From contig NZ_CP109130.1 of NCBI RefSeq assembly GCF_035917975.1, positions 558,001-622,000 on the forward strand: a stretch of 64,000 nt of DNA, in the 5' to 3' direction. Source of the DNA: Streptosporangium sp. NBC_01756 (GTDB lineage Bacteria; Actinomycetota; Actinomycetes; Streptosporangiales; Streptosporangiaceae). Under the pieces are notes generated by a model. That model was not told the origin of the DNA, made no database searches, and worked only from the letters and a program-made list of their open reading frames with translations. The first letter of the stretch is position 1; each line of letters starts with the position of its first letter. A program made the position numbers and the translations under genes. Of the stretch, positions 16,371-24,990 are shown piece after piece.

Positions 16371-18041
16371 TCAGCGGCCGGAGCGACCCGCCGCGTGGTC
16401 GCCACCGCGGCCGCCGCGGAAGCCACCGCCGCGCGAGCCGCCACGGCTGTCGGGACGGCCTTCGGCGCGGAACGGCTCACCGCTGCGGAACGGCTCACGC
16501 CGCTCGCCGCCACGGTAGCCGCCACCGGCGGGACGGTCGCCGCGGAGCGCCTCGCGGTCACCCGCGGGACGGTCGCCACGGTAACCGGCGCCGCCGGAAC
16601 GGTCCGAGCGGTACTGGCCGCCCCCACCGGTGGTGCCGCCGCGCTCGCCGCCACGGCTGTCGTCGCCGTAGGAGCGCTCGCGGGACTGGCCCTCGCCGCC
16701 ATGGGCCGGACGGTCACGGAACCGGCGCGGGCCGCGGGAGCCACCTCCGCCGCTGCCGAAGCCGCGACGCTCGCGCTGCTTGGCGGCCGGAGCCGAGGGC
16801 TCCCAGACCGGGATCGGCTCGCCGCTGGGCCGGCTCGCGCCGGCGATCTCCGCGAGGCGCGGGTGCCCGGGAGTGGCCTTGAGGCGGAAGGGCTTGATGC
16901 CCGCCCGGCGGGTCATCGCGTCGGTGGAGCGGCGTTCGTTGGGGAGCACCATCGTCATGACGGTGCCCTTCTCCCCGGCGCGGGCGGTACGGCCACCACG
17001 GTGCAGGTAGCTCTTGTGGTCCTGCGGCGGGTCGACGTGCAGCACGAGGCTGATGTTGTCGACGTGGATGCCGCGAGCCGCGACGTCGGTGCAGACCAGG
17101 ACGTTGATCGCACCTTCCTTGAACTCGGCGAGGATGCGGGTGCGCTGGTTCTGGCGCTTGCCGCCGTGCAGGCCGCCCGCCTTGATACCGACCTGGGCGA
17201 GCTGCTTGCACAGCCGGTCGACTCCGTGCTGGGTGCGCACGAAGATGATGGTGCGGCCCTCGCGGTTGGCGATCTCGGCGGTCACCGGGAACTTGTCGTC
17301 TCGGTGCACCTCGACCACGTGGTGCTCCATGGTGTCGACCGAGGAGGCGGCCGGGGCCATCGAGTGGGTCACCGGGTTGGTGAGGAAGCGGCGGACGAGC
17401 TTGTCGACGTCACCGTCGAGGGTGGCGGAGAACAGCAGGCGCTGGCTGTCGCCCGGGGTCTGCTGCAGGATCGCGCTGACGACCGGGAAGAAGCCGAGGT
17501 CGCACATGTGGTCGGCCTCGTCCAGGATGGTCACCTGGACCTCGTCCAGCGTGCACTCGCCCTGCTGGATCAGGTCGGTCAACCGGCCCGGGGTGGCCAC
17601 CACGACTTCGACGCCGCGGCGCAGCGCCTCGATCTGACGGCCCATCGACATGCCGCCGACGACGGTCTTCATCCGCAGGGACAGACCGCGGCCGAGCGGC
17701 TCGAGCGCGTCGGTCACCTGCATGGCCAGCTCACGGGTCGGCACGAGGATGACGGCGAGGGGACGGCCGGGGCGGGCCTTGCTCCCGGCGATGCGGGTCA
17801 TCATCGGCAGGCCGAAGGCCAGAGTCTTGCCGGAGCCGGTCTGGCCGCGGCCGAGAACGTCATGACCGGCGAGGATGTCGGGGATCGTAGCCCGCTGGAT
17901 GGGGAAGGGGCTGTCGATGCCCTGGCGGGAAAGCCCGGTCACCAGCGGCTTCGGCAGGCCGAGGAGGATGAACTCGGACGGCCCGGCGGGAACCTCGGGA
18001 AGAACGGTGATTTCGGGCAGGGCAGCGTCAAGCATGGTCAC
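16371..18041 (-). CDS. DEAD-box ATP-dependent RNA helicase with RG-rich C-terminal tail
   Basis: 556 residues. Q-motif region SPFPIQRATIPDIL, motif I GRGQTGSGKT, motif Ia PTRELAMQV, motif II DEAD (VTILDEADHM), motif III SATLDG (FSATLDGD) and motif VI HRGGRTARAG are all present by about residue 350. The last 140 residues are a low-complexity tail rich in Arg and Gly (RGG/RGDRP repeats), typical of actinobacterial RhlE/DeaD-like helicases that act in RNA decay, ribosome assembly or cold adaptation. It is monocistronic, with a structured leader upstream. Confidence 0.94.
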   Translation of the reverse strand: MTMLDAALPEITVLPEVPAGPSEFILLGLPKPLVTGLSRQGIDSPFPIQRATIPDILAGHDVLGRGQTGSGKTLAFGLPMMTRIAGSKARPGRPLAVILVPTRELAMQVTDALEPLGRGLSLRMKTVVGGMSMGRQIEALRRGVEVVVATPGRLTDLIQQGECTLDEVQVTILDEADHMCDLGFFPVVSAILQQTPGDSQRLLFSATLDGDVDKLVRRFLTNPVTHSMAPAASSVDTMEHHVVEVHRDDKFPVTAEIANREGRTIIFVRTQHGVDRLCKQLAQVGIKAGGLHGGKRQNQRTRILAEFKEGAINVLVCTDVAARGIHVDNISLVLHVDPPQDHKSYLHRGGRTARAGEKGTVMTMVLPNERRSTDAMTRRAGIKPFRLKATPGHPRLAEIAGASRPSGEPIPVWEPSAPAAKQRERRGFGSGGGGSRGPRRFRDRPAHGGEGQSRERSYGDDSRGGERGGTTGGGGQYRSDRSGGAGYRGDRPAGDREALRGDRPAGGGYRGGERREPFRSGEPFRAEGRPDSRGGSRGGGFRGGRGGDHAAGRSGR

Positions 18042-18356
18042 GAAGGTTCGTGCCTTTCGATAGAAGAACGGGGCACGTCACTTCTGCGAAAGGACGAGCC
18101 TGGAGCGCGTGGCGTGAGGCCACACTGAATCAACACCCACTTCGGGGCGGTAGTGCGGTGCAAGTCGAGGCGCACCGCACGGGGCGGGTCTAGCTTACCC
18201 GCACGCAGTCAAACCACGATCAAGCATACCCGGCGTTCGCAGTGCCAGGTCGGTCCGGGGCGTCCGACATTACGTGGACGCTTGCCCGTTGTCAGAGCCA
18301 ACGCTCCGAGCCGGGCTTTTCTTCCCGGCATCGGGCATCCTCTCACACAATTCGGT
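18042..18356 (-). promoter_or_regulatory. Long structured leader of the DEAD-box gene
   Basis: No gene is visible in this stretch. It contains a perfect 9-bp hairpin (18153-18161 with 18172-18180, ten-base loop) and a smaller one (GTGGC 18109-18113 with GCCAC 18119-18123). A TTGACT -35-like motif (about 18214-18209) lies upstream on the minus strand. If transcription starts near 18190 the leader is about 150 nt. Long leaders are common on cold-shock and self-regulated helicase mRNAs; regulation here is inference. Confidence 0.4.
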
Positions 18357-18386
18357 ACGGCCCGCACCCCGGGAGGTGCGAGCCGT
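18357..18386 (-). terminator. Terminator of the suf operon
   Basis: Twelve-base arms (18357-18368 and 18375-18386) pair with a single G-T wobble around a six-base loop, 13 bases past the stop of the last suf gene on the minus strand. Confidence 0.65.
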
Positions 18387-18399
18387 AACAAAAGGGGCG

Positions 18400-18765
18400 T
18401 CAGACGTTGAAACCAAGCATGCGCAACTGCTCGCGCCCCTCGTCAGTGATCTTGTCCGGTCCCCACGGCGGGAGCCAGACCCAATTGATCTTCACGTCGG
18501 AGACCATGCCGTCCAGAGCGGAATGCGCCTGGTCTTCGATGACGTCGGTGAGCGGACAGGCCGCGCTGGTCAGCGTCATGTCAATGGTCGCGATCGGCGG
18601 ACTGCCCGCCTCCGCGGCGTCGAGGTTGACCCCGTAGATCAGACCGAGGTCGACGACGTTGATCCCGAGCTCGGGGTCCACGACGTCCTTGAGGGCCTCC
18701 ATGACCTCGTCAAGGGTCGTCTCCCCGTCATACGCCGCCGTCGGCGTCTCAACAGGCTTGCTCAT
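18400..18765 (-). CDS. DUF59 (MIP18-type) Fe-S assembly factor, SufT/Rv1466-like
   Basis: 121 residues. The MIP18 core is clear: LKDVVDPELGINVVDLGLIYG (residues about 25-45) and the conserved cysteine in TSAACPLTDVIEDQ. The C-terminus WLPPWGPDKITDEGREQLRMLGF is the extension seen in suf-linked members. Such proteins help mature or transfer Fe-S clusters. ATG 18765 overlaps the sufU stop by four bases. It is the last gene of the operon, at the same place as Rv1466 in M. tuberculosis. Confidence 0.92.
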   Translation of the reverse strand: MSKPVETPTAAYDGETTLDEVMEALKDVVDPELGINVVDLGLIYGVNLDAAEAGSPPIATIDMTLTSAACPLTDVIEDQAHSALDGMVSDVKINWVWLPPWGPDKITDEGREQLRMLGFNV

Positions 18766-19199
18766 GTGGAACTCCTCACAACCGCGTCCTTGTACGCCAT
18801 CCAGGCCAGCAGGGCGCACTTCACCCGAGCCGGGAACTTGGAGACCCCGGCGAACGCCACCGCGTCCCCGAGCACGTCCTCGTCCGCCTCGACTTGTCCC
18901 CTGCTCTGCATGAGCCGGGTGAACTCCTCCACCACGACGAGGGTCTCGTCCACCGTCGAGCCGGCGGTCAGCTCGTACAGCACCGAGGCGGCGGCCTGGC
19001 TGATGGAGCAGCCCTGGCCGTCGTAGGAGACGTCCTCGACCTTGCCGCCGTCACCCAGCTTCACCCGCATGGTGATCTCGTCGCCGCACGTCGGGTTCAC
19101 GTGGTGGACCTCGGCGTCGTACGGGTCGCGCAGTCCCCGTCCCTGGGGATGCTTGTAGTGCTCCAGGATCAGCTCCTGGTACATGGACTCGGCGATCAT
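18762..19199 (-). CDS. sufU: Fe-S cluster assembly sulfur-transfer protein SufU
   Basis: 145 residues of the SufU/IscU fold. The three conserved cysteines lie in NPTCGDEITM, GQGCSISQAA and VKCALLAW; with the Asp of CGD they form the zinc site that accepts persulfide sulfur from SufS. The SufU-specific insert (about residues 80-105, TRLMQSRGQVEADEDVLGD) separates it from the IscU scaffold type. It follows sufS by 19 bp. Confidence 0.95.
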   Translation of the reverse strand: MIAESMYQELILEHYKHPQGRGLRDPYDAEVHHVNPTCGDEITMRVKLGDGGKVEDVSYDGQGCSISQAAASVLYELTAGSTVDETLVVVEEFTRLMQSRGQVEADEDVLGDAVAFAGVSKFPARVKCALLAWMAYKDAVVRSST

Positions 19200-19218
19200 C
19201 TCAACTGCTCCGGCATGG

Positions 19219-20478
19219 CTAGGCGAACACCTTCTGCACGTGGTGGAGGCCGCGGACCAGGGCGTCGATCTCGGCCGGTGTGTTGTAAAGGTAGAAGGAC
19301 GCCCGCGTGGTGGCGGGGATCCCGAACCTCAGGTGCAGCGGGCGGGCGCAGTGATGGCCCACGCGCACTGCCACACCGAAGTTGTCATCCAGGATCTGCC
19401 CAACGTCGTGCGGGTGAATCCCCTCCAGGGTGAACGACACCGTACCGCCCCGCGCGTCGAGGTCCGCCGGACCGATCACCCGGAGACCGGGGAGCTCTCC
19501 CAGCGCGCCCAGCGCGTATCCGGTGAGCTCGCGCTCGTGACGGGCGATCTCGTCCATCCCGATCGCGGACAGATAGTCCACCGCGGCGCCAAGACCGACG
19601 GCCTCGACGATCGGCGGGGTGCCCGCCTCGAACTTGTGCGGCGCGGGTGCGTAGGTCGAGCGGTCCATCCAGACCGCCTCGATCATCTCTCCGCCGCCCA
19701 TGAACGGGGGCATGGCCTCAAGCAGCTCCGCCCGGCCCCACAGCGCGCCGATCCCGGAGGGACCGACGACCTTGTGCCCGGTGAAGGCGATGAAGTCCAC
19801 GCCGAGCGCGGCGACGTCCACCTGCTGGTGGGGCACCGACTGCGAGGCGTCCAGCATCACCAGGGCCCCGACCTGGCGGGACCTGGCGAGCACCTGCCCG
19901 ACCGGGTTGACCGTGCCGAGCACGTTGGACTGATGCACGATCGAAACGATCTTCGTCCGCTCGGTGACCAGCTCTTCGAGGTTCGACAGGTCCAGCCGGC
20001 CCTCGTCGGTGACCGAGAACCACTTCAGCGTGGCGCCGGTGCGCTGCGCGAGCAGCTGCCACGGCACGATGTTGGAGTGGTGCTCCATCTCGGAGATGAC
20101 GATCTCGTCGCCCGGCCCCATCCGGAACCTGGGGTCGTCGTTGGTGCGGTTGCCGAAGGCGTAGGCCACCAGGTTGAGCGCCTCGGAGGCGTTCTTGGTG
20201 AAAACGATCTCGTCGCGGCTCGGCGCGCCGACGAAGGCGGCGACCTTGTCGCGGGCCGTCTCGTACGCCTCGGTGGACTCGGCCCCCAGCGCGTGCATGG
20301 CGCGGCCGACGTTGGCGTAGTGCATGGCCATGTGCTCGCGCATGACCTCGACCACCTGGGTGGGCTTCTGGGCGGAGTTGGCCGAGTCGAGGTAGACCAG
20401 CGGCCGGCCGCCGGACAGCTCGCGGGAGAGGACCGGGAAGTCCTTCCTGATCCTCTCCACGTCAAAGCCCGCGTTCAT
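19219..20478 (-). CDS. sufS: Cysteine desulfurase SufS
   Basis: 419 residues, group II PLP-dependent desulfurase. The lysine that binds PLP lies in FTGHKVVGPSG, the PLP-stacking segment in EMEHHSNIVPW, and the active-site cysteine in RVGHHCARPLH. It removes sulfur from cysteine as a persulfide and passes it to SufU. ATG 20478 overlaps the sufC stop by one base (TGATG). Confidence 0.97.
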   Translation of the reverse strand: MNAGFDVERIRKDFPVLSRELSGGRPLVYLDSANSAQKPTQVVEVMREHMAMHYANVGRAMHALGAESTEAYETARDKVAAFVGAPSRDEIVFTKNASEALNLVAYAFGNRTNDDPRFRMGPGDEIVISEMEHHSNIVPWQLLAQRTGATLKWFSVTDEGRLDLSNLEELVTERTKIVSIVHQSNVLGTVNPVGQVLARSRQVGALVMLDASQSVPHQQVDVAALGVDFIAFTGHKVVGPSGIGALWGRAELLEAMPPFMGGGEMIEAVWMDRSTYAPAPHKFEAGTPPIVEAVGLGAAVDYLSAIGMDEIARHERELTGYALGALGELPGLRVIGPADLDARGGTVSFTLEGIHPHDVGQILDDNFGVAVRVGHHCARPLHLRFGIPATTRASFYLYNTPAEIDALVRGLHHVQKVFA

Positions 20479-21251
20479 CAGGCCGATGCCTTCGTGTAGG
20501 CCTCGTAGCCCTCGGCCTCGAGCTTGTCGGCGAGCTCGGGACCGCCCTGCTCCACGATCCGCCCGGCCGCGAAGACGTGGACGAAGTCCGGCTTCACGTA
20601 GCGCAGGATGCGGGTGTAGTGGGTGATGAGCAGGACGCCGGTGTCACCGGAGGACCGGAAGCGGTTGACGCCCTCGGAGACCACGCGCAGCGCGTCGACG
20701 TCCAGGCCGGAGTCGGTCTCGTCGAGAACCGCGATCTTCGGCTTGAGCAGCTCGAGCTGGAGGATCTCGTGGCGCTTCTTCTCACCGCCGGAGAAACCCT
20801 CGTTCAGGTTGCGCTGGGCGAAGGCGGCGTCGATGGACAGGGCGTCCATGCCGGACTTCAGGTCCTTGGCGAACTCACGGAGCTTGGGAGCCTCGCCGCG
20901 CACGGAGGTGACCGCCGAGCGCAGGAAGTTGGAGACGCTGACGCCGGGGACCTCGACGGGGTACTGCATGGCGAGGAACAGGCCGGCGCGGGCGCGCTCG
21001 TCGACCGACAGCTCCAGCAGGTCGACGCCGTCCAGCAGGACCTGGCCGCCGGTGACGGTGTACTTCGGGTGGCCGGCGATCGCGTAGGCGAGCGTGGACT
21101 TGCCCGAACCGTTGGGGCCCATGATGGCGTGGGTCTCACCGGCCCGGACGGTCAGGTTGACGCCGCGCAGGATTTCCTTGTCCCCGACGGCGACGTGCAG
21201 GTCACGGATCTCCAGGGTGGATCCCGAGCGGACTCGGCTCGAATCAGACAC
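20478..21251 (-). CDS. sufC: Fe-S assembly ATPase SufC
   Basis: 257 residues. Walker [10 protein letters not shown], signature [16 protein letters not shown] and Walker [17 protein letters not shown] are the SufC-specific versions. It is a soluble ABC-type ATPase that binds SufB and SufD and drives the conformational change needed for cluster assembly. GTG start at 21251, two bases after the ferredoxin gene stop. Confidence 0.97.
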   Translation of the reverse strand: MSDSSRVRSGSTLEIRDLHVAVGDKEILRGVNLTVRAGETHAIMGPNGSGKSTLAYAIAGHPKYTVTGGQVLLDGVDLLELSVDERARAGLFLAMQYPVEVPGVSVSNFLRSAVTSVRGEAPKLREFAKDLKSGMDALSIDAAFAQRNLNEGFSGGEKKRHEILQLELLKPKIAVLDETDSGLDVDALRVVSEGVNRFRSSGDTGVLLITHYTRILRYVKPDFVHVFAAGRIVEQGGPELADKLEAEGYEAYTKASA

Positions 21252-21253
21252 TG

Positions 21254-21571
21254 TTATGACTCCTTCGAGAGCGAGACGAGAACGTCATCGCCGTCGATCT
21301 TGACGTGGTAGACGGGGACGGGCTTGGTGGCGGGCGGGCCGGTGGGCTTGCCGGAGCGCAGGTCGAAGCACGAGCCGTGCAGCCAGCACTCCAGGGTCTC
21401 GTCGTAGATCTCGCCCTCGCTGAGTTTCACCTCGGCGTGTGAGCAGACGTCGTGCAGGGCGAAGACCTCGGTGCCCCGGCGGACCAGGGCGACCGGGGTC
21501 TCCCCCACCTCCAGGCCGATGACGCCGTCATCGGGGATGTCGCTGAGCTTGCAGACCTTCTCGAACGTCAC
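21254..21571 (-). CDS. Rieske-type [2Fe-2S] ferredoxin in the suf operon
   Basis: 105 residues. The two cluster-binding motifs are CSH (residues about 42-44) and CWLH (about 61-64), the non-haem-oxygenase ferredoxin pattern C-x-H ... C-x2-H. ATG 21571 overlaps the sufD stop. Streptomyces and related actinomycetes carry this gene between sufD and sufC, while M. tuberculosis lacks it there. It may supply electrons for cluster assembly or repair; this is not established. Confidence 0.92.
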   Translation of the reverse strand: MTFEKVCKLSDIPDDGVIGLEVGETPVALVRRGTEVFALHDVCSHAEVKLSEGEIYDETLECWLHGSCFDLRSGKPTGPPATKPVPVYHVKIDGDDVLVSLSKES

Positions 21572-22686
21572 TTTTCGAGCTCCGCCTCTAGCTTGGCGAG
21601 CACCCGCTCACGCAGTTCGGGAAGCTCGATCTTCTCCAGCAGCTGCGCGAAGAAGCCCCGGATGACCAGGCGGCGCGCGTCGTCGAACGGGATGCCACGG
21701 GCCTGGAGGTAGAAGATGTGCTCGTCGTCCAGCCGGCCCGAGGCGCTGGCGTGACCCGCTCCGGCGACCTCGCCGGTGAGGATCTCCAGGTTCGGCACCG
21801 AGTCGGCGCGGGCGCCGTCGGTGAGCAGGAGGTTGCGGTTGAGCTCGTAGGTGTCGGTGCCCTCGGCCTCGACCCGGATGATGACGTCGCCGATCCAGAC
21901 CGCGTGGGCGTCCTGCCCCTGCAGCGCGCCCTTGTAGGTGACGTTGCTCTTGCAGTTCGGCTGGGAGTGGTCCACCAGCAGGCGGTGCTCCAGGTGCTGG
22001 CCGGCGTCCACGAAGTAGAGGCCGGTCAGTTCGGCGTCGCCGCCGGGACCGCCGTAGGAGACCGACGGCGAGAGCCGTACCAGGTCGCCGCCGAGGGTGA
22101 CCACGAAGCTGCGGAAGGTCGCGTCCTTGCCGAGCAGGGCGTGGTGGTGGGAGACGTGCACGGCGTCGTCGGCCCAGTCCTGCAGGCTGACGACCTTGAG
22201 CGTGGCGCCCTCGCCCACGACGAACTCGACGTTGTCGGCGTAGGTCGCGCTGCCCTGGTGGTCCAGGACGAAGACCGCCTCGGCCATCGGCTCCAGCGTG
22301 ATCAGGGTGTGGCCGTAGGCGGCGCCCTCGCCGGAGCCGGTGAAGGTGATCACGGTCGGCTTGGAGACGACGGCCTCACGGGGCACCGTGAGGACGGTGG
22401 CCTTCTCGAAGGCGGAGTAGGCCTGGGCGCTGACCCGGTCGGCGGGCACATAGGACCTGCCGAGCCGCTGGTCGTCGCGGCCCACGGTCTCCACCGTGAC
22501 CTCGGGGGCCGCGTCGACGTGGACCAGCACGCCGCCGGCCGCGACGGCGGCGTCGTGCAGGCCCTTCAGGCGTGACAGGGGGGTGAACCGCCACTCCTCC
22601 TCGCGTCCGTTCGGGACCGGGAAGTCCGCCACGTCGTAGGAGGACTTCTCGTGGAGGGTCGACAGGGGCTTGGTTTCGAGACCCAT
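21568..22686 (-). CDS. sufD: Fe-S cluster assembly protein SufD
   Basis: 372 residues. The C-terminal beta-helix core is recognisable (VEAEGTDTYELNRNLLL, then LTGEVAGAGHASASGRLDDEHIFYLQARGI). The N-terminal segment PNGREEEWRFTPLSRL is typical of SufD. It partners SufB and SufC in the scaffold complex. ATG 22686 overlaps the sufB stop (TGATG); a longer in-frame extension runs inside sufB and is not real. Confidence 0.95.
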   Translation of the reverse strand: MGLETKPLSTLHEKSSYDVADFPVPNGREEEWRFTPLSRLKGLHDAAVAAGGVLVHVDAAPEVTVETVGRDDQRLGRSYVPADRVSAQAYSAFEKATVLTVPREAVVSKPTVITFTGSGEGAAYGHTLITLEPMAEAVFVLDHQGSATYADNVEFVVGEGATLKVVSLQDWADDAVHVSHHHALLGKDATFRSFVVTLGGDLVRLSPSVSYGGPGGDAELTGLYFVDAGQHLEHRLLVDHSQPNCKSNVTYKGALQGQDAHAVWIGDVIIRVEAEGTDTYELNRNLLLTDGARADSVPNLEILTGEVAGAGHASASGRLDDEHIFYLQARGIPFDDARRLVIRGFFAQLLEKIELPELRERVLAKLEAELEK

Positions 22687-24098
22687 CAGCCGACGGCTCC
22701 TTCCATCTGCAGCTCGATCAGGCGGTTCAGTTCGAGGGCGTACTCCATCGGGAGCTCGCGCGCGATCGGCTCGACGAAGCCGCGCACGATCATCGCCATC
22801 GCCTCGTCCTCGTTCAGACCACGGCTCATCAGGTAGAAGAGCTGGTCGTCGGAGACCTTGGAGACCGTGGCCTCGTGTCCCATGGAGACGTCGTCCTCGC
22901 GCACGTCCACGTAGGGGTAGGTGTCGGAACGGCTGATCTGGTCGACCAGCAGCGCGTCGCACTTGACGGTGCTGGCGCTGCCGTGCGCGCCCTCCTCGAT
23001 CTGGACCAGACCGCGGTAGGAGGTGCGGCCGCCGCCACGGGCGACGGACTTGGAGATCACGGTGGAGCTGGTGTTCGGCGCGAGGTGCACCATCTTGGCG
23101 CCGGCGTCCTGGTGCTGGCCCTCACCCGCGAAGGCGACGCTCAGCGTCTCGCCCTTGGCGTGCTCGCCCATCAGGTAGACGGCCGGGTACTTCATGGTGA
23201 CCTTGGAGCCGATGTTGCCGTCGACCCACTCCATGGTCGCGCCCTCGTAGGCGACGGCGCGCTTGGTGACCAGGTTGTAGACGTTGTTCGACCAGTTCTG
23301 GATGGTCGTGTAACGGCAGCGGGCGCCCTTCTTCACGATGATCTCCACGACCGCGCTGTGCAGCGAGTCGGAGGAGTAGATCGGCGCGGTGCAGCCCTCG
23401 ACGTAGTGGACGTAGGAGTTCTCGTCCACGATGATCAGGGTCCGCTCGAACTGGCCCATGTTCTCGGTGTTGATCCGGAAGTAGGCCTGCAGCGGGATCT
23501 CGACGTTGACGTTCGGCGGCACGTAGATGAAGCTGCCGCCGCTCCAGGTGGCCGTGTTCAGCGCGGCGAACTTGTTGTCGCCGACCGGGATCACGGTGCC
23601 GAAGTACTCCTTGAAGAGGTCCTCGTGCTCCTTGAGCGCGGTGTCGGTGTCGACGAAGATGACACCCTTCTCCTCAAGGTCCTCACGGATCTTGTGGTAG
23701 ACGACCTCGGATTCGTACTGGGCGGCGACGCCGGCGACCAGGCGCTGCTTCTCCGCCTCGGGGATGCCGAGCTTGTCGTAGGTGCTCTTGATGTCGTCGG
23801 GCAGGTCGTCCCAGGAGGCGGCCTGCTTCTCGGTGGAGCGCACGAAGTACTTGATGTTGTCGAAGTCGATCCCGCTGAGGTCGGAGCCCCAGTTCGGCAT
23901 GGGCTTCTTGCCGAACAGGCGCAGGCCCCTCAGGCGGAGGTCCAGCATCCACTCCGGCTCGTTCTTGAGCGCGGAGATGTTACGGACGACTTCCTCGGAC
24001 AGGCCGCGGCGGGCCGCCGATCCGGCAGCGTCCGAGTCAGCCCAGCCGAACTTATAATTCCCGAGGCCTTCCAGCTCCGGGCGGTCGGTGACAGTCAC
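22686..24098 (-). CDS. sufB: Fe-S cluster assembly protein SufB
   Basis: 470 residues. Characteristic segments are [38 protein letters not shown] (conserved cysteine) and [22 protein letters not shown] C-terminus (here [14 protein letters not shown]). SufB is the scaffold subunit on which the cluster is built. There is no intein, unlike the SufB of M. tuberculosis. Its start overlaps the sufR stop by four bases. Confidence 0.97.
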   Translation of the reverse strand: MTVTDRPELEGLGNYKFGWADSDAAGSAARRGLSEEVVRNISALKNEPEWMLDLRLRGLRLFGKKPMPNWGSDLSGIDFDNIKYFVRSTEKQAASWDDLPDDIKSTYDKLGIPEAEKQRLVAGVAAQYESEVVYHKIREDLEEKGVIFVDTDTALKEHEDLFKEYFGTVIPVGDNKFAALNTATWSGGSFIYVPPNVNVEIPLQAYFRINTENMGQFERTLIIVDENSYVHYVEGCTAPIYSSDSLHSAVVEIIVKKGARCRYTTIQNWSNNVYNLVTKRAVAYEGATMEWVDGNIGSKVTMKYPAVYLMGEHAKGETLSVAFAGEGQHQDAGAKMVHLAPNTSSTVISKSVARGGGRTSYRGLVQIEEGAHGSASTVKCDALLVDQISRSDTYPYVDVREDDVSMGHEATVSKVSDDQLFYLMSRGLNEDEAMAMIVRGFVEPIARELPMEYALELNRLIELQMEGAVG

Positions 24099-24883
24099 CT
24101 TCCGGTCTCCTTGCTCGATGCGTCATCGATCGTTTGTTGCCTTATGGATGGTCGCGCCTGCTCGGGTGCCCACTCGCTCGCCTCTCGCTCTCCCGGCTCG
24201 ACCGCTCTGTGCGGGCTCACGTGGGTGGTGCACACTCCGTCGCCGTGGGCGATGGTCGCGAGCCGCTGCACCGGGGTGCCGAGGATCTGCGCGAACGCCT
24301 CCGTCTCGGCCTCGCAGAGCTGCGGAAACTCCGCGGCCACGTGCGCGACCGGACAGTGGTGCTGACACAACTGCTCGCCGCCGAGGCTGGCCTTGCTCGC
24401 CGAGGCCGCGTAGCCGTCGGCCGACAGGGCCTCGGCCAGCACACGGACCCGCTGGTCGGCGGGGACCTTGCTCATCTCCGGCCGCAGCCGGCCGACGAGG
24501 CCGGACACCTGCGACCGGGCGAACTCCGCCACCGCGTCCTCGCCCACGCGCTCGGCGAGGAACCGCAGCGCGTTTCCCGCGAGCCCGTCGTAGGCGTGCT
24601 CGAAGGCGCTGCGCCCGGCGTCGGTTATGGCGAACAACTTCGCCGGCCGTCCTCTTCCCCGCTGACCGCGGGGCCGGGCCGTACGGGGCTCGATCATCCC
24701 CTCGGCCAGCAGCGCGTCCAGATGGCGGCGGACGGCGGCCGGGGTGAGGCCGAGCCGTTCGCCGAGGGCGGCGGCGGTGATGGGACCGTGCTCCATGATG
24801 AGCCGGGCGACACGCGCACGCGTGCCGCGCTCGGCGGACCCGCCGGAGAGCCGCGCGGTGGCGGTCTCCGACGTGCCTGTCAT
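24095..24883 (-). CDS. sufR: Fe-S cluster-sensing repressor SufR
   Basis: About 262 residues. An N-terminal winged helix ([32 protein letters not shown]) is followed by a dimer domain and cysteines in CQHHC, QLCEAE and GVCTTH, the ligands that hold the cluster in SufR. With cluster bound it represses the suf operon; loss of the cluster lifts repression. The start is uncertain: ATG 24883 is chosen because a SufR-type operator (24898-24912) overlaps the alternative GTG at 24901. It is the first gene of the operon, so it controls itself. Confidence 0.93.
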   Translation of the reverse strand: MTGTSETATARLSGGSAERGTRARVARLIMEHGPITAAALGERLGLTPAAVRRHLDALLAEGMIEPRTARPRGQRGRGRPAKLFAITDAGRSAFEHAYDGLAGNALRFLAERVGEDAVAEFARSQVSGLVGRLRPEMSKVPADQRVRVLAEALSADGYAASASKASLGGEQLCQHHCPVAHVAAEFPQLCEAETEAFAQILGTPVQRLATIAHGDGVCTTHVSPHRAVEPGEREASEWAPEQARPSIRQQTIDDASSKETGR

Positions 24884-24897
24884 CTGGCTCACGTATT

Positions 24898-24912
24898 TCA
24901 CAACATCAGTGT
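24898..24912 (-). promoter_or_regulatory. SufR operator, ACACT-N5-TGTGA
   Basis: Read on the minus strand this is ACACTGATGTTGTGA, an exact fit to the ACACT-N5-TGTGA inverted motif described, from memory, for SufR of M. tuberculosis. It lies at the 5' edge of sufR and would give autorepression of the whole operon. Confidence 0.6.
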
Positions 24913-24971
24913 GGCGTAATTACTTCCCAGCTGACAAACCTGTGGCCGACTCCCCAGGATGCAATTTGTCA

Positions 24972-24990
24972 CGCAGGCAAGCCTTACCTA
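24972..24990 (-). promoter_or_regulatory. Iron box upstream of sufR
   Basis: The minus-strand sequence TTAGGTAAGGCTTGCCTGC matches 14 of 19 positions of the IdeR/DmdR1 iron box, with a perfect left half. It lies 89-107 bp upstream of the chosen sufR start and overlaps the last codon of the efflux gene. It suggests iron control of the suf operon in addition to SufR. Confidence 0.45.

Noticed and set aside
16371..16790. Repeated GC-rich pattern as a DNA repeat array
   Set aside because: It is the coding sequence of the RGG/RGDRP tail of the helicase.
22686..22962. N-terminal extension of SufD into sufB
   Set aside because: The TGATG junction and the typical SufD start at 22686 make the extension unnecessary; it lies in a wrong frame of sufB.
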